A stretch of 26,670 bases of DNA from Pseudomonadota bacterium (GCA_023403845.1 JAEYDL010000007.1:1-26670), one strand, 5' to 3'; counted from the first letter of the stretch, positions 15,715 to 23,584 are shown. The notes: generated by a model not told the origin, from the sequence alone. Numbers and translations are program-made.

Positions 15715-17076
15715 ATGCGCCTCCATCTGCCGCACTGGGGCGAACTCAGCCTGCGTTCGCGCATTCTCGCGGCGCTGACCGCCGTCCTTATCCCCGCCAT
15801 CGTGCTTCCCGTCATTCATGTCTACGGCACACGTGATGACCTGAGACGCAACATTCTGCTCTTTCAGGCTGAAAAACTGGCTCGCGGCATCAGCACGGCA
15901 ACACTGGACCGTCTTCCTCTTACGGCAAAAAACGGAGAAACCCTGTACTATACGCTGTATACTGAGGACGGAAAACTGTTGTGGCATTCCCCCAATACGA
16001 ATCGTCCGCGCCAGTTCAGACCGGACCTGTTGCATGAGCACAAACGTTTCAGCGGCTGGTATTCTGCCTATGCGGGCCGGGAAATCAGCGTACCCGTGAT
16101 TCTTGAGGACGGAAATATCCTCATGGTTTCCAAGCGTGATGAAAAGGAGTGCGCTGTGCTGGACAGACTTCTGGGCAGCAGGCTTGAAAAAAGTCTCCTC
16201 CTGCTGCTCACCTACGGTACGCTCTGCATCCTGCTTGTCGCCTTTCTTCTGCAATGGACGATGCGCCCGGTCTATCGGGCCGCCGCTCTGACCCGCCGCA
16301 TCAGGCCGAACGAAACCGGACAGGGAATTCCTCTGGAGGGCATCCCCCAGGAATTACGGGAACTCGCCGAGGCCGCCAACAGCGTGCTCGGGCAGCTCTC
16401 CGCCGCATACCAGCGTGAAAAACGTTTCGTTTCCGACGCGGCGCACCAGTTGCGCACGCCTCTGACGGTACTCGGACTTTTTCTGGAGGAAGGAAAACGC
16501 GAAGGCAGATTCGACTGGGAAGGAATACGGAAGGAGTTCGGATACGTGGAACGTATGGTCCAGCAGCTTGGCAGACTGGCCAAAAGCGAAAACGGCTGCC
16601 ACGAGCCACCGAATCCGGTCAATCTTGCGCGTCTGACCCGGGAAACAGCGGCGTCTCTCCTTCCTCTGTTCGAAAAGGAAAACCGCCTGCTGGAAGCGGA
16701 CATCGCGGACAGCCTCTTCTATCCCTTCGACCCCATCGCCTTCCGTGAGCTGTTGACCAACCTGCTGGAAAACGCTCTGTTGCACGGCCGGGGTACTGTT
16801 CGGATACGACTGTATCGGGAAGAGAATCAAGTCATCATGGATGTGGAGGACGATGGAGAAGGCGTGCCGGAAGCGCTGCGTGAATCCATGTTTCAGCGCT
16901 TCCGCAAGCAGGAAAGCAACTCCCCGGGCTCCGGGCTTGGTCTGGCCATCGCTCGTCAGACGGCCCGCAACGCAGGAGGCAGCCTTGCCTTCGTCTCCTC
17001 GGCGCCCTGCGTGCTGCGGCTGAACCTGCCCGTCAAAACTCCCGACTTCCCCTCCGCCCCCCGACTTTCCGTATGA
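15715..17076 (+). CDS. Membrane sensor histidine kinase (QseC-like)
   Basis: A 453-residue inner-membrane kinase. Helix 1 is at ~17-38 and helix 2 at ~160-182; between them lies a ~120-residue periplasmic sensor region of the 2CSK_N type, with 'YYTLYTEDGKLLWHS' and 'GREISVPVILEDGNILMVSK'. A HAMP-like linker follows. The dimerisation/phosphorylation motif is 'FVSDAAHQLRTPL' with H244. The ATPase part shows the N box (N349, N353 in 'LLTNLLENALLHG'), the G1 motif 'DDGEGVP' (~379-385) and the G2 motif 'GSGLGLAIAR' (~405-414). It would phosphorylate the regulator encoded directly upstream. The signal is unknown; iron, a siderophore or a catechol would fit the neighbouring receptor operon. No terminator was seen in the 52 bp before the convergent uvrB. 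Confidence 0.95.
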   Translation: MRLHLPHWGELSLRSRILAALTAVLIPAIVLPVIHVYGTRDDLRRNILLFQAEKLARGISTATLDRLPLTAKNGETLYYTLYTEDGKLLWHSPNTNRPRQFRPDLLHEHKRFSGWYSAYAGREISVPVILEDGNILMVSKRDEKECAVLDRLLGSRLEKSLLLLLTYGTLCILLVAFLLQWTMRPVYRAAALTRRIRPNETGQGIPLEGIPQELRELAEAANSVLGQLSAAYQREKRFVSDAAHQLRTPLTVLGLFLEEGKREGRFDWEGIRKEFGYVERMVQQLGRLAKSENGCHEPPNPVNLARLTRETAASLLPLFEKENRLLEADIADSLFYPFDPIAFRELLTNLLENALLHGRGTVRIRLYREENQVIMDVEDDGEGVPEALRESMFQRFRKQESNSPGSGLGLAIARQTARNAGGSLAFVSSAPCVLRLNLPVKTPDFPSAPRLSV

Positions 17077-17128
17077 TTCATCCCGCCGACACTTCCACCA
17101 TCGGCTGCACGAGGGGGAGGGAGATCAC

Positions 17129-19153
17129 TCAGACCGCCAGAAACCGTTCCCGCAAACCCCGGATTTTGTCACGCAGTTCCGCGGCCCGCTCGAATTCCAG
17201 ATCCCGGGCGGCATCGCGCATCTCGCGCTCAAGCTCCTTCAGATATCTGCCCACGTTTTCCGGAGTCACTTCAACGGCGGCCTTCCCTTCAGCTCCCGGA
17301 CGCGGCTGCTTCCTGCCCCGCCCGCGCTTTTCCTCCGCCGCGCCGTACAAGGCATCGAAGGGGGTGACCAGCGACTTGATGATGGTCGTGGGCGTGATGC
17401 CGTGTTCCTCGTTCCACGCTTCCTGCTTTTTCCGCCTCCGCCCGGTTTCCTCCATGGCGGCGCGCATGGAACGGGTTATTTCATCCGCGTACAGGATGAC
17501 CTTCCCCGACGCGTTGCGGGCTGCGCGGCCGAAAGTCTGAATAAGCGAGCCGGTCGAACGCAAAAAACCTTCCTTGTCGGCATCCAGAATGGCCACAAGA
17601 GACACTTCCGGAATGTCGAGTCCCTCCCGCAGCAGGTTGATGCCCACAAGCACGTCGAATTCCCTGGAGCGCAGAGCCTTGATGATGGCCATGCGTTCCA
17701 TGGTGTCGATGTCCGAATGCAGGTACCGGGCGGCCACGCCCATATTGTTCAGATATTCCGTCAAATCTTCCGCCATACGCTTGGTCAGCGTGGTCACGAG
17801 CACCCGTTCGTTCCGCTCCGCCCGTACACGGCACTCACCGAGCAGGTCGTCGATCTGCCCCTTGACCGGACGAACCTCCACCTCGGGATCCAGCAGGCCC
17901 GTGGGGCGGATGATCTGCTCGGCCACGATACCCGATGAACGCTCCAGCTCCCAAGGTCCCGGCGTGGCGGAGACATACACCACCTGATTCAGTCTCTGGA
18001 GAAACTCATGAAATTCCAGAGGTCTGTTATCCAGCGCCGAGGGCAGGCGGAATCCGTATTCCACGAGCGTGCTCTTGCGCGAGCGGTCCCCCTTGAACAT
18101 GCCGCCCACCTGCGGGATACTGATATGACATTCGTCCGCAAACAACACAAAATCCTTGGGGAAGTAGTCAAGCAGCGTGGCCGGGGGATCCCCGGCCTTC
18201 CGGCCGTCCAGATGGCGTGAATAGTTTTCGATGCCATTGCAGTAACCAAGCTCCTGCATCATTTCCAGATCAAGCTGAGTGCGCTGTTCAAGCCGCTGCG
18301 CCTCCACCAGCCGGTTCCGGGACTGGAAAAAACGCAGTCTGTCGCCCAGCTCGTCCCGAATATCGGACATGGCCCGGTCCAGATTGTCCCGGTCCGAAAC
18401 GTAATGGCTCGCGGGATAGATGACCGTCTTGCCAATGTTTCCAAGGAGTTCCCCGGTCAGAGGATCTATCTCGCGCACGCCTTCGATCTCGTCGCCGAAG
18501 AACTCCAGCCGCAGGGCCCGTTCGTGCTCGTAGGCCGGAATCACCTCCAGCACATCTCCGCGCACACGGAACGTTCCACGGTGAAAGTCCACGTCGTTAC
18601 GCTCGTACTGCACATCCACAAGCCGGGTCATCAGCTCGTCCATGCTCATGCGCTGACCTGCTTCCACGGGAATAATCAGCTTGGCGTAGTATTCGGGCGA
18701 ACCAAGGCCGTAGATACAGGAAACCGAGGCAACGATGATAACGTCGCGCCGCGTCAGCAGAGCGTGCGTCGCCGCATGTCTGAGCTTGTCGATATCGTCA
18801 TTGATGGCCGAATCCTTTTCAATGTACGTATCGGATGCCGGAACATAGGCTTCCGGCTGATAGTAGTCGTAGTAACTGACGAAATACTCCACGGCGTTAC
18901 GTGGAAACAGCGCGCGGAACTCATTGTAGAGCTGCGCGGCCAGCGTCTTGTTCGGCGCGAGCACCAGCGCGGGCCTGTTGACCCGGGCGATGACATTGGC
19001 CATGGTGAAGGTCTTGCCGGACCCGGTCACGCCAAGCAGAACCTGATCCCGGACGCCTGCCTCGATATTGGAAGCGATCTGCTCGATGGCTGCGGGCTGA
19101 TCGCCGGTCGGCACGTACTTCGTTTCCAGCGTAAAGAGAGATGTCGTTTTCAT
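17129..19153 (-). CDS. uvrB: UvrABC excinuclease subunit B
   Basis: The 674-residue damage-verification helicase of nucleotide excision repair. Walker A 'GVTGSGKT' is at residues 41-48; the beta-hairpin that probes DNA appears as 'YYDYYQPEAYVP' (~94-105); helicase motif II reads 'FADECH', where many homologues have DESH; 'QTFGRAARN' is motif VI. The C-terminal UVR domain for UvrC/UvrA contact is at ~637-672. Length and all motifs are normal. The start has no strong Shine-Dalgarno sequence (CTCCGGT before ATG). The EamA-type gene ends 93 bases upstream on the same strand with no clear terminator, so read-through is possible. No LexA-like palindrome was recognised upstream. Confidence 0.97.
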   Translation of the reverse strand: MKTTSLFTLETKYVPTGDQPAAIEQIASNIEAGVRDQVLLGVTGSGKTFTMANVIARVNRPALVLAPNKTLAAQLYNEFRALFPRNAVEYFVSYYDYYQPEAYVPASDTYIEKDSAINDDIDKLRHAATHALLTRRDVIIVASVSCIYGLGSPEYYAKLIIPVEAGQRMSMDELMTRLVDVQYERNDVDFHRGTFRVRGDVLEVIPAYEHERALRLEFFGDEIEGVREIDPLTGELLGNIGKTVIYPASHYVSDRDNLDRAMSDIRDELGDRLRFFQSRNRLVEAQRLEQRTQLDLEMMQELGYCNGIENYSRHLDGRKAGDPPATLLDYFPKDFVLFADECHISIPQVGGMFKGDRSRKSTLVEYGFRLPSALDNRPLEFHEFLQRLNQVVYVSATPGPWELERSSGIVAEQIIRPTGLLDPEVEVRPVKGQIDDLLGECRVRAERNERVLVTTLTKRMAEDLTEYLNNMGVAARYLHSDIDTMERMAIIKALRSREFDVLVGINLLREGLDIPEVSLVAILDADKEGFLRSTGSLIQTFGRAARNASGKVILYADEITRSMRAAMEETGRRRKKQEAWNEEHGITPTTIIKSLVTPFDALYGAAEEKRGRGRKQPRPGAEGKAAVEVTPENVGRYLKELEREMRDAARDLEFERAAELRDKIRGLRERFLAV

Positions 19154-19246
19154 ACCGGAGAGATAACCGCCCCCGGCTCCCGAGACAAGGGCCGCTCCCG
19201 CTCCTTTCGAAAAAATCGATGATCTCCCATGCGAAACAGAATGGAC

Positions 19247-20173
19247 TTACGCGGACGTTCGGTCCGCTCGGCGCAGGGTATCCAGCGTGGAGAACAGAAT
19301 GCCGCCTATAATCAGCACGCCACCCAGCATCTGGGACAGCGATATGCCTTCGCCGAGCAACAGCGCGGCTTCAATGCTGCTGAACAAGGGAATACTGTAA
19401 TAGATGACACCGGAACGCACGGGACCGATCAGATCAATGGCCTTGTTCCAGAAAAGAAATCCGACGACGGAGGCGAACAGGGCGATGTACACGAGACAGC
19501 CGAACTGCGGCAGGGAAGGCCAGTGCCCCTCCCCCACCCAAATGCCCCAGCCGAGAAAAGGAGCGAGTCCAAAGGTCCCGATGCCGAAAATGACCGTGAG
19601 AAAGGCCACGGGAGGCATTCCTCCCGGCCTGAAGCGCAGCTGAATAGTATAGATGGCAAAGGCGACGGCTCCCAGCAGCGCCCACAGGTCTCCCTCCGTA
19701 AACGTCAATCCCAGAAGGGCTTCCAGGCTTCCTCGCGTGACCAGCACCACAACGCCGATCAGAGCGATCACCAGCCCCACGCTCTGCTGACGGGACAGCC
19801 TGTCGCGCAGGAACACGCAGGAAATGAGCGCCATGAACACGGGGGCGGAAGTGGCGATGAGCGCGATGTTGGTCGCTCCCGTGGTAATGCCCGCCTTGTA
19901 GTTGAGCGTATTGATGAGCGAAACGCCGAAAAGCCCGAGGCAAAGATAACTGGGCCAATGAGCGCGCAGAATCCCCCTGTGCGCCCAGACGCTCTTTACC
20001 GTGAAAGGCAGGATCATCAAAAAGGCCAGCCCCCAGCGCCAGAAGGATATTTCCACCGGCGTCAACTGACCGGCCAGCCCCCGGGCCACAACGAAGTTCC
20101 CGCTCCAGAAGACCGTAGCTCCGAAGGCGTTGAGGCAGCCCAGAACAAAAGGCGAAAGAATTCGGCGCGTCAT
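19247..20173 (-). CDS. EamA/DMT-family transporter
   Basis: A 308-residue inner-membrane protein with about ten helices arranged as two EamA repeats (residues ~8-140 and ~155-295), the usual layout of drug/metabolite exporters. Markers are 'ATVFWSGNFVVARGLAGQLTP' broken by 'FWRWGLAFLMI' in repeat one and 'GALLGAVAFAIYTI'-like plus 'PLFSSIEAALLLGEGISLSQMLGGVLIIGGI' in repeat two (read in segments). I use the ATG at 20173, with GGGGGAG 6 bases upstream; the frame is open to 20227 but without a ribosome-binding site. Substrate cannot be predicted. Upstream lie ~300 bp without genes and the dead IS200. Confidence 0.9.
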   Translation of the reverse strand: MTRRILSPFVLGCLNAFGATVFWSGNFVVARGLAGQLTPVEISFWRWGLAFLMILPFTVKSVWAHRGILRAHWPSYLCLGLFGVSLINTLNYKAGITTGATNIALIATSAPVFMALISCVFLRDRLSRQQSVGLVIALIGVVVLVTRGSLEALLGLTFTEGDLWALLGAVAFAIYTIQLRFRPGGMPPVAFLTVIFGIGTFGLAPFLGWGIWVGEGHWPSLPQFGCLVYIALFASVVGFLFWNKAIDLIGPVRSGVIYYSIPLFSSIEAALLLGEGISLSQMLGGVLIIGGILFSTLDTLRRADRTSA

Positions 20174-20479
20174 GCGTTTCTCCCCCGGCAGGACCATCCG
20201 GATGCCGCAATGGTCCGCCATTTGCATCTATCGCCCTTTCGATAAGCCCGCAGCTTCGAAAGAACAATCAAAACGGTATGGGGCCATATCACGACGGGCC
20301 GCGCAACGCAAATGTCTCTCTGCACTTTATTGCAGCGACTATCCCCTGTTCCGATCCTCTGCCAGTGCACTATAAATTTAACCAGACAATCTTATTGTCT
20401 AAAATATGGCCTTGGCCCCCATGCCTCACAACTTTGCCCGCAATCAGCAAACAGGAGCAGACAAAACGAATGAAACAGG
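20174..20479. other. Gene-free stretch upstream of the EamA gene
   Basis: No credible gene. Two palindromes stand out: CTTTCGA / TCGAAAG on the minus strand around 20235-20260, close to the gene start, and AGACAAT-CTT-ATTGTCT at 20384-20400, a perfect 7-bp inverted repeat with a 3-base centre in AT-rich sequence. The second looks like a dimeric operator, but no regulator gene is adjacent. The right end touches the truncated transposase. Confidence 0.45.
20384..20400. promoter_or_regulatory. Perfect palindrome, possible operator
   Basis: AGACAAT and ATTGTCT flank CTT, giving a 17-base dyad typical in size of a helix-turn-helix dimer site. It lies about 210 bases upstream of the EamA-type start, in AT-rich DNA containing TATAAATTTAA. 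It might instead be part of the lost 3' end of the IS200 relic. Confidence 0.3.
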
Positions 20480-20775
20480 TTTGAACTTCAGATCCCCAAA
20501 TTGTTCATAGAGCAGAGACTACTCTTACCCTTTAGGTAGCCCATAAAACTTGATACACTTATTTTTGGGGGAATCTCGAGCAGCATGTGGATGTGATCAG
20601 GACAGCACTCTGCCCCGACTATTTTCACATCTTTCCATTCACACAGTTTACGCAGAATTTCGCCGATGGCTTGCTTCTTTTACCAATAGAAAACCTGTCG
20701 GCGGTATTTGGACGCAAAAACAATGTGATATTTGCAGTTCCATCTTGCGTGGGCTAAACTTTTTGCGTCACCCAT
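20480..20775 (-). pseudogene. tnpA: Decayed IS200-type transposase (tnpA)
   Basis: Reading the minus strand from the ATG at 20775 gives the start of an IS200-family Y1 transposase: 'CKYHIVFASKYRRQVFY', then a TAA stop as codon 32 (20680-20682) where a sense codon is expected, then '...CCPDHIHMLLEIPPK' with the HUH motif (HIH) intact and 'SSFMGYLKGKSSL'. One base is then missing: the family's continuation resumes in the next frame as 'LYEQFGDLKFK'. After about 20480 similarity ends, so the catalytic tyrosine helix and the C-terminus are gone. Three independent lesions show a dead gene. Its upstream regulatory hairpin is still perfect. Confidence 0.88.
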
Positions 20776-20781
20776 CCTGAC

Positions 20782-20846
20782 CTCCTTTTGATTTGTTGAC
20801 TCGCAGAGCTGCCAGACCGCGAGACCTTTTAACAAATCAAAAGGAG
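20782..20846 (-). promoter_or_regulatory. Hairpin that hides the tnpA ribosome-binding site
   Basis: Two perfect 16-base arms (20782-20797 and 20831-20846) enclose 33 bases that contain a further 5-bp stem (20800-20804 / 20819-20823). On the minus strand the downstream arm AACAAATCAAAAGGAG is the Shine-Dalgarno region of tnpA, 6 bases before the ATG at 20775, so folding would block ribosome entry. Such a translation-repressing leader structure is described for IS200. The perfect pairing persists although tnpA is dead. Confidence 0.7.
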
Positions 20847-20881
20847 TTTTACTGACATGGGCAAAGCTGTAAGCTTTTTAC

Positions 20882-20900
20882 CCCCCCGCATAGCGGAGGG
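20882..20900. repeat. IS-end-like hairpin
   Basis: CCCCCCGC, loop ATA, GCGGAGGG: an 8-bp stem with one mismatch, followed by TTTTCT. It matches the hairpin at 60-78 in arm length, loop size and flank. It lies on the 5' side of the dead tnpA, where the left-end hairpin of an IS200 element is expected. Confidence 0.45.
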
Positions 20901-20912
20901 TTTTCTCCACAC

Positions 20913-20940
20913 AAAAAAGCCTCCGGATTTCTCCGGAGGC
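20913..20940 (-). terminator. Rho-independent terminator of purM
   Basis: On the minus strand GCCTCCGG, a 6-base loop and CCGGAGGC form a perfect 8-bp stem directly followed by six T residues (A-run 20913-20918 on the plus strand). It lies 21 bases after the purM stop codon: a textbook intrinsic terminator. Confidence 0.85.
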
Positions 20941-20961
20941 CCTCAACGAAAGACAAACTTG

Positions 20962-22008
20962 TCAAAATATCATTCGTACCTGTTCTTCCTCATCCTGTCT
21001 GCGCGCGATGGACCCGATAATCCAGGCTCCCTTATGCATGGCTTCCAGTCGATTCATGGTTTCTTCCGCAATCTCGCTGGGTACGATAAAAATATACCCG
21101 ACGCCGCAATTGAAAATCTGAAGCATTTCAGGCCAGGTCAAGCCTCCCTGCTCGCGCAGCCAGTGAAATACGGGCTGAATATTCCAGGAATCGAACTTGA
21201 TCTCCGCAACTACGGAATTGGGTAGTACGCGCGGGATATTGTCGTAGAAACCGCCGCCTGTAACGTGGACCATGCCCTTCACAGGCAAATCACGCATGAT
21301 GTTGCGCACTACGTCCGCATAGATATACGTGGGTTCAAGCAGCACGTCACGTACGGTTCTTCCAGAACCGGGCAGAATGTCGTCCGGACCAAGTCCGCTT
21401 TTCTCAAGCAGCTTGCGCACCAGAGAAAATCCGTTGGAATGAACGCCCGAAGAGGCAAGACCGATCAGCACATCGCCCACACGAATTCCCGACCCGTCCA
21501 CAATCTTGGAATTATCGGCAATACCGACGCAGAAACCGGCAATATCATATTCTCCATTGCCGTACATATCCGGCATCTCCGCCGTCTCTCCGCCGAGCAG
21601 AGCACAGCCCGCCTGCTTGCAGCCGTCCGCAATGCCTGCGACGACCTGCGTCGTCCTGTCCACATCAAGCTTTCCAGTAGCGAAATAATCAAGAAAGAGA
21701 AGCGGACGCGCTCCCTGCACCAAAATATCATTGGCACACATGGCCACAAGGTCGATACCTACTGTATCGTGCTTGTCAAAGGCAAAAGCGAGCTTGAGCT
21801 TTGTTCCCACACCATCAGTGGACGCCACCAGCACCGGTTCGCTCATACCGGAAAGATCCGGCTTGAACAGCCCCCCAAATCCGCCGATATCGGACAGCAC
21901 GCCATGAATATGGGTCTCCGAAACAAGGGATTTGATGCGGGAAACAAGGGAATTGCCGGCGTTGATATCCACCCCGGCATCGGTATACGCTTGGGCACGC
22001 AGGGACAT
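20962..22008 (-). CDS. purM: Phosphoribosylformylglycinamidine cyclo-ligase (AIR synthetase)
   Basis: A 348-residue cytoplasmic enzyme that closes the imidazole ring in purine synthesis, making AIR from FGAM with ATP. Signatures: 'AYTDAGVDINAGN' at the N-terminus, 'STDGVGTKLKLA' (63-74), 'ANDILVQGARPLLFLDYFATGKL' in two overlapping parts (~92-114), 'GGETAEMP', 'SSGVHSNGFSLVRK' and 'THVTGGGFYDNIPR'-like ATP/substrate motifs. The C-terminal motif reads 'NCGVGYIFIV' where many homologues have N-x-G-I/V-G-M. AGGAG stands 6 bases before the ATG, a TTGCGA-17-TATTCT promoter lies upstream, and a strong terminator follows, so purM is probably transcribed alone. It is divergent from the Smr gene. Confidence 0.97.
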   Translation of the reverse strand: MSLRAQAYTDAGVDINAGNSLVSRIKSLVSETHIHGVLSDIGGFGGLFKPDLSGMSEPVLVASTDGVGTKLKLAFAFDKHDTVGIDLVAMCANDILVQGARPLLFLDYFATGKLDVDRTTQVVAGIADGCKQAGCALLGGETAEMPDMYGNGEYDIAGFCVGIADNSKIVDGSGIRVGDVLIGLASSGVHSNGFSLVRKLLEKSGLGPDDILPGSGRTVRDVLLEPTYIYADVVRNIMRDLPVKGMVHVTGGGFYDNIPRVLPNSVVAEIKFDSWNIQPVFHWLREQGGLTWPEMLQIFNCGVGYIFIVPSEIAEETMNRLEAMHKGAWIIGSIARRQDEEEQVRMIF

Positions 22009-22047
22009 GATCCTCTCCTAAAACTTGCAGATGTGAGTTCTCGGGGG

Positions 22048-22076
22048 AGAATAGGCTTTTCCAGACGCTTTCGCAA
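22048..22076 (-). promoter_or_regulatory. Candidate sigma-70 promoter of purM
   Basis: On the minus strand TTGCGA (22076-22071) is followed by 17 bases and TATTCT (22053-22048); each box matches consensus at 4 of 6 positions. The start of transcription would be near 22041, about 30 bases before the gene. No PurR-type operator or purine riboswitch was recognised in the short leader. Confidence 0.45.
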
Positions 22077-22186
22077 GGGGCAAACGAGCACTGTTTCTGT
22101 CCGGAAGGCTTGCGGGCGCGCCGGGCAGAGCATATCTTCACGCGCGTACCTAATCAGGGATTCTTCATTAAGGATAAGGTCAGACG

Positions 22187-23152
22187 ATGAACGACGAAAA
22201 GCCATTTGCTGCAGAAAACCCATTCAAAAAGCTGGACAAGAAACAATTTCTCACGACTCAGGAAAAACGCGAACGACAGGAAGCCGCAAAAACGGCCCCA
22301 AAGACCCAAAAAAACGAAGAGGAAGCAGTTGTACGCTCCTTTTATGCGGAATTTGGCTCTTCATTCGGAGACAGCGATACTCGAGCCTTTTTGAACGCCG
22401 TATCCGGCGTCTCCCGCCTGGGGGAAAAGGCAGGAGCCGGCAAAAAAAAAGGGCGGCAGAACAGAGCCTCTCTTGAAAATCCGGTTCTCTCCTCTTCCGT
22501 GCCTGTGAAGACGGAAAAAAGAACGGCGAAACCTTCCGCACAGGAACCTCTCCAGCCCGTTGCTCCCAGGGAACAAGACGATGCTGGCGAATTCGCGGCT
22601 GCCATGCGGGATGTGGCGCCTCTCGCTGGCAGGGGGCGGGAAGTGCCTCCTGAAACACCGCCCGCCCCCATCTCCGCTCCCGGCGAAGTCAATCCCATGC
22701 GGGACTTCATGGAAGGCAAGCTTGAGTTTGCCCTCGCCTTTACTAATGAATACGTGGAAGGGCACGTGGTTGGTCTGGATCTTATGACCGTGGGCAAGCT
22801 TCAGGCAGGTCAGTTCAGCCCCGAGGCCCACCTGGATCTGCACGGCATGACGGCCCAACAGGCCTTCGAGGCGCTTGTCGGCTTTTTCCGCGCGTCCTAC
22901 TTCAAGGGGTATCGCACAGTACTTGTCGTCCCCGGAAGGGGACTGAACTCTCCGCACGGCTTTTCGATTCTGCGGGAAAAGGTGCAGGACTGGTTTACGC
23001 AGGAACCGTTTCGGCGCGTCATCCTTGCCTTCTGCACGGCCAGGCCCTCAGACGGCGGGGCTGGAGCGCTGTATGTGCTGTTGCGCAAATTCAGAAAAGG
23101 TCAGGGCAAGGTGTACTGGGATCGCCGGCCTGCCGATCCCGATCTGATCTGA
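22187..23152 (+). CDS. Smr-domain protein with long N-terminal linker
   Basis: A 321-residue protein with a C-terminal Smr (MutS2-type) domain at ~214-315: 'LDLHGMTAQQAFEAL' (216-230) carries the LDxHG motif, 'VVPGRGLNSP' (~247-256) the GxG motif, and 'GAGALYVLLRK' (~291-301) the terminal helix. Smr domains bind or nick nucleic acid, and recent work links some to cleaving mRNA at collided ribosomes. Residues 1-170 are Lys/Glu/Pro-rich and probably disordered; there is no MutS ATPase domain. AAGG lies 7 bases upstream of the ATG. A GC-rich hairpin follows the stop codon. Single gene, divergent from purM. Whether it cuts RNA or DNA cannot be told from sequence. Confidence 0.9.
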   Translation: MNDEKPFAAENPFKKLDKKQFLTTQEKRERQEAAKTAPKTQKNEEEAVVRSFYAEFGSSFGDSDTRAFLNAVSGVSRLGEKAGAGKKKGRQNRASLENPVLSSSVPVKTEKRTAKPSAQEPLQPVAPREQDDAGEFAAAMRDVAPLAGRGREVPPETPPAPISAPGEVNPMRDFMEGKLEFALAFTNEYVEGHVVGLDLMTVGKLQAGQFSPEAHLDLHGMTAQQAFEALVGFFRASYFKGYRTVLVVPGRGLNSPHGFSILREKVQDWFTQEPFRRVILAFCTARPSDGGAGALYVLLRKFRKGQGKVYWDRRPADPDLI

Positions 23153-23182
23153 GAAACTGCCTCGGCATTGCGTCCGCCACGA

Positions 23183-23215
23183 CGGCGGCCCTTCTCCACG
23201 GAGCGGGGGCCGCCG
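23183..23215 (+). terminator. Terminator-like hairpin after the Smr gene
   Basis: CGGCGGCCC (23183-23191) pairs with GGGCCGCCG (23207-23215), a 9-bp GC-only stem with a 15-base loop, 30 bases after the stop codon. Only CTGCTTC follows, so it is a weak intrinsic terminator at best. Confidence 0.45.
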
Positions 23216-23312
23216 CTGCTTCATTGCACAAGCATGGGACCCTTCCATTCGTCCGCACTCTTGCGTATCGCAACATACGCTCTCCATGAAAAAAGGCCTG
23301 ACCGTGTCCCTG

Positions 23313-23341
23313 TTGACAAGAAAATCGGCGCACCATACCAT
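23313..23341 (+). promoter_or_regulatory. Candidate sigma-70 promoter of the CorC-like gene
   Basis: A perfect TTGACA (23313-23318) is followed by 17 bases and TACCAT (23336-23341, 4 of 6 to TATAAT). It is the best promoter on the plus strand ahead of the CorC/HlyC-like gene, and it lies after the Smr gene hairpin, so the two downstream membrane-protein genes would form their own unit. Confidence 0.55.
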
Positions 23342-23584
23342 TATGTCACCCCGGTTGTTCGGGAACGGCCTTTGAAGTATCGGCGTTCACATGAGCGACC
23401 TCCGGCGCTTTTCCGGAAAATCGCGTTGCGGACCTTCGTGGCGAACGACCATGAAGGTTCTTTTGTATCCTGACCTCTCGGGAAACAAGCATCACTCCCT
23501 GTCCCAATCGGTCACCGCCAGCGCGCAGCCTGCGGCCAATCCCGTTTTTATCTGTCAAGACCTGTTCATTCGGAAAACAGCATC

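Larger units (their letters stand above)
20480..20900 (-). mobile_element. Remnant of an IS200/IS605-family insertion sequence
   Basis: The remnant comprises the dead tnpA (20480-20775), its 5' leader hairpin (20782-20846) and, further out, a subterminal-type hairpin (20882-20900). The 3' half of the transposase and the other end are missing, so one side was deleted. The right boundary is approximate; the purM terminator begins at 20913. Insertion lies between the EamA gene and purM. Confidence 0.7.
23153..23584. other. Gene-free stretch and long leader of the CorC-like gene
   Basis: No supported coding region. It holds the terminator-like hairpin of the Smr gene (23183-23215) and a good promoter (23313-23341). 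Transcription from it would give a leader of about 235 bases before the CorC/HlyC-like gene. I found no match to the conserved cores I know for the M-box or yybP-ykoY riboswitches in that leader. Confidence 0.5.

Noticed and set aside
20857..21225. 122-residue plus-strand open frame preceded by AAGGAG
   Set aside because: The AAGGAG is only the mirror arm of the tnpA leader palindrome, and the frame runs through the purM terminator and antisense to purM.
23342..23584. M-box or yybP-ykoY riboswitch ahead of the CorC-like gene
   Set aside because: I could not find the conserved core sequences of either class in the leader.
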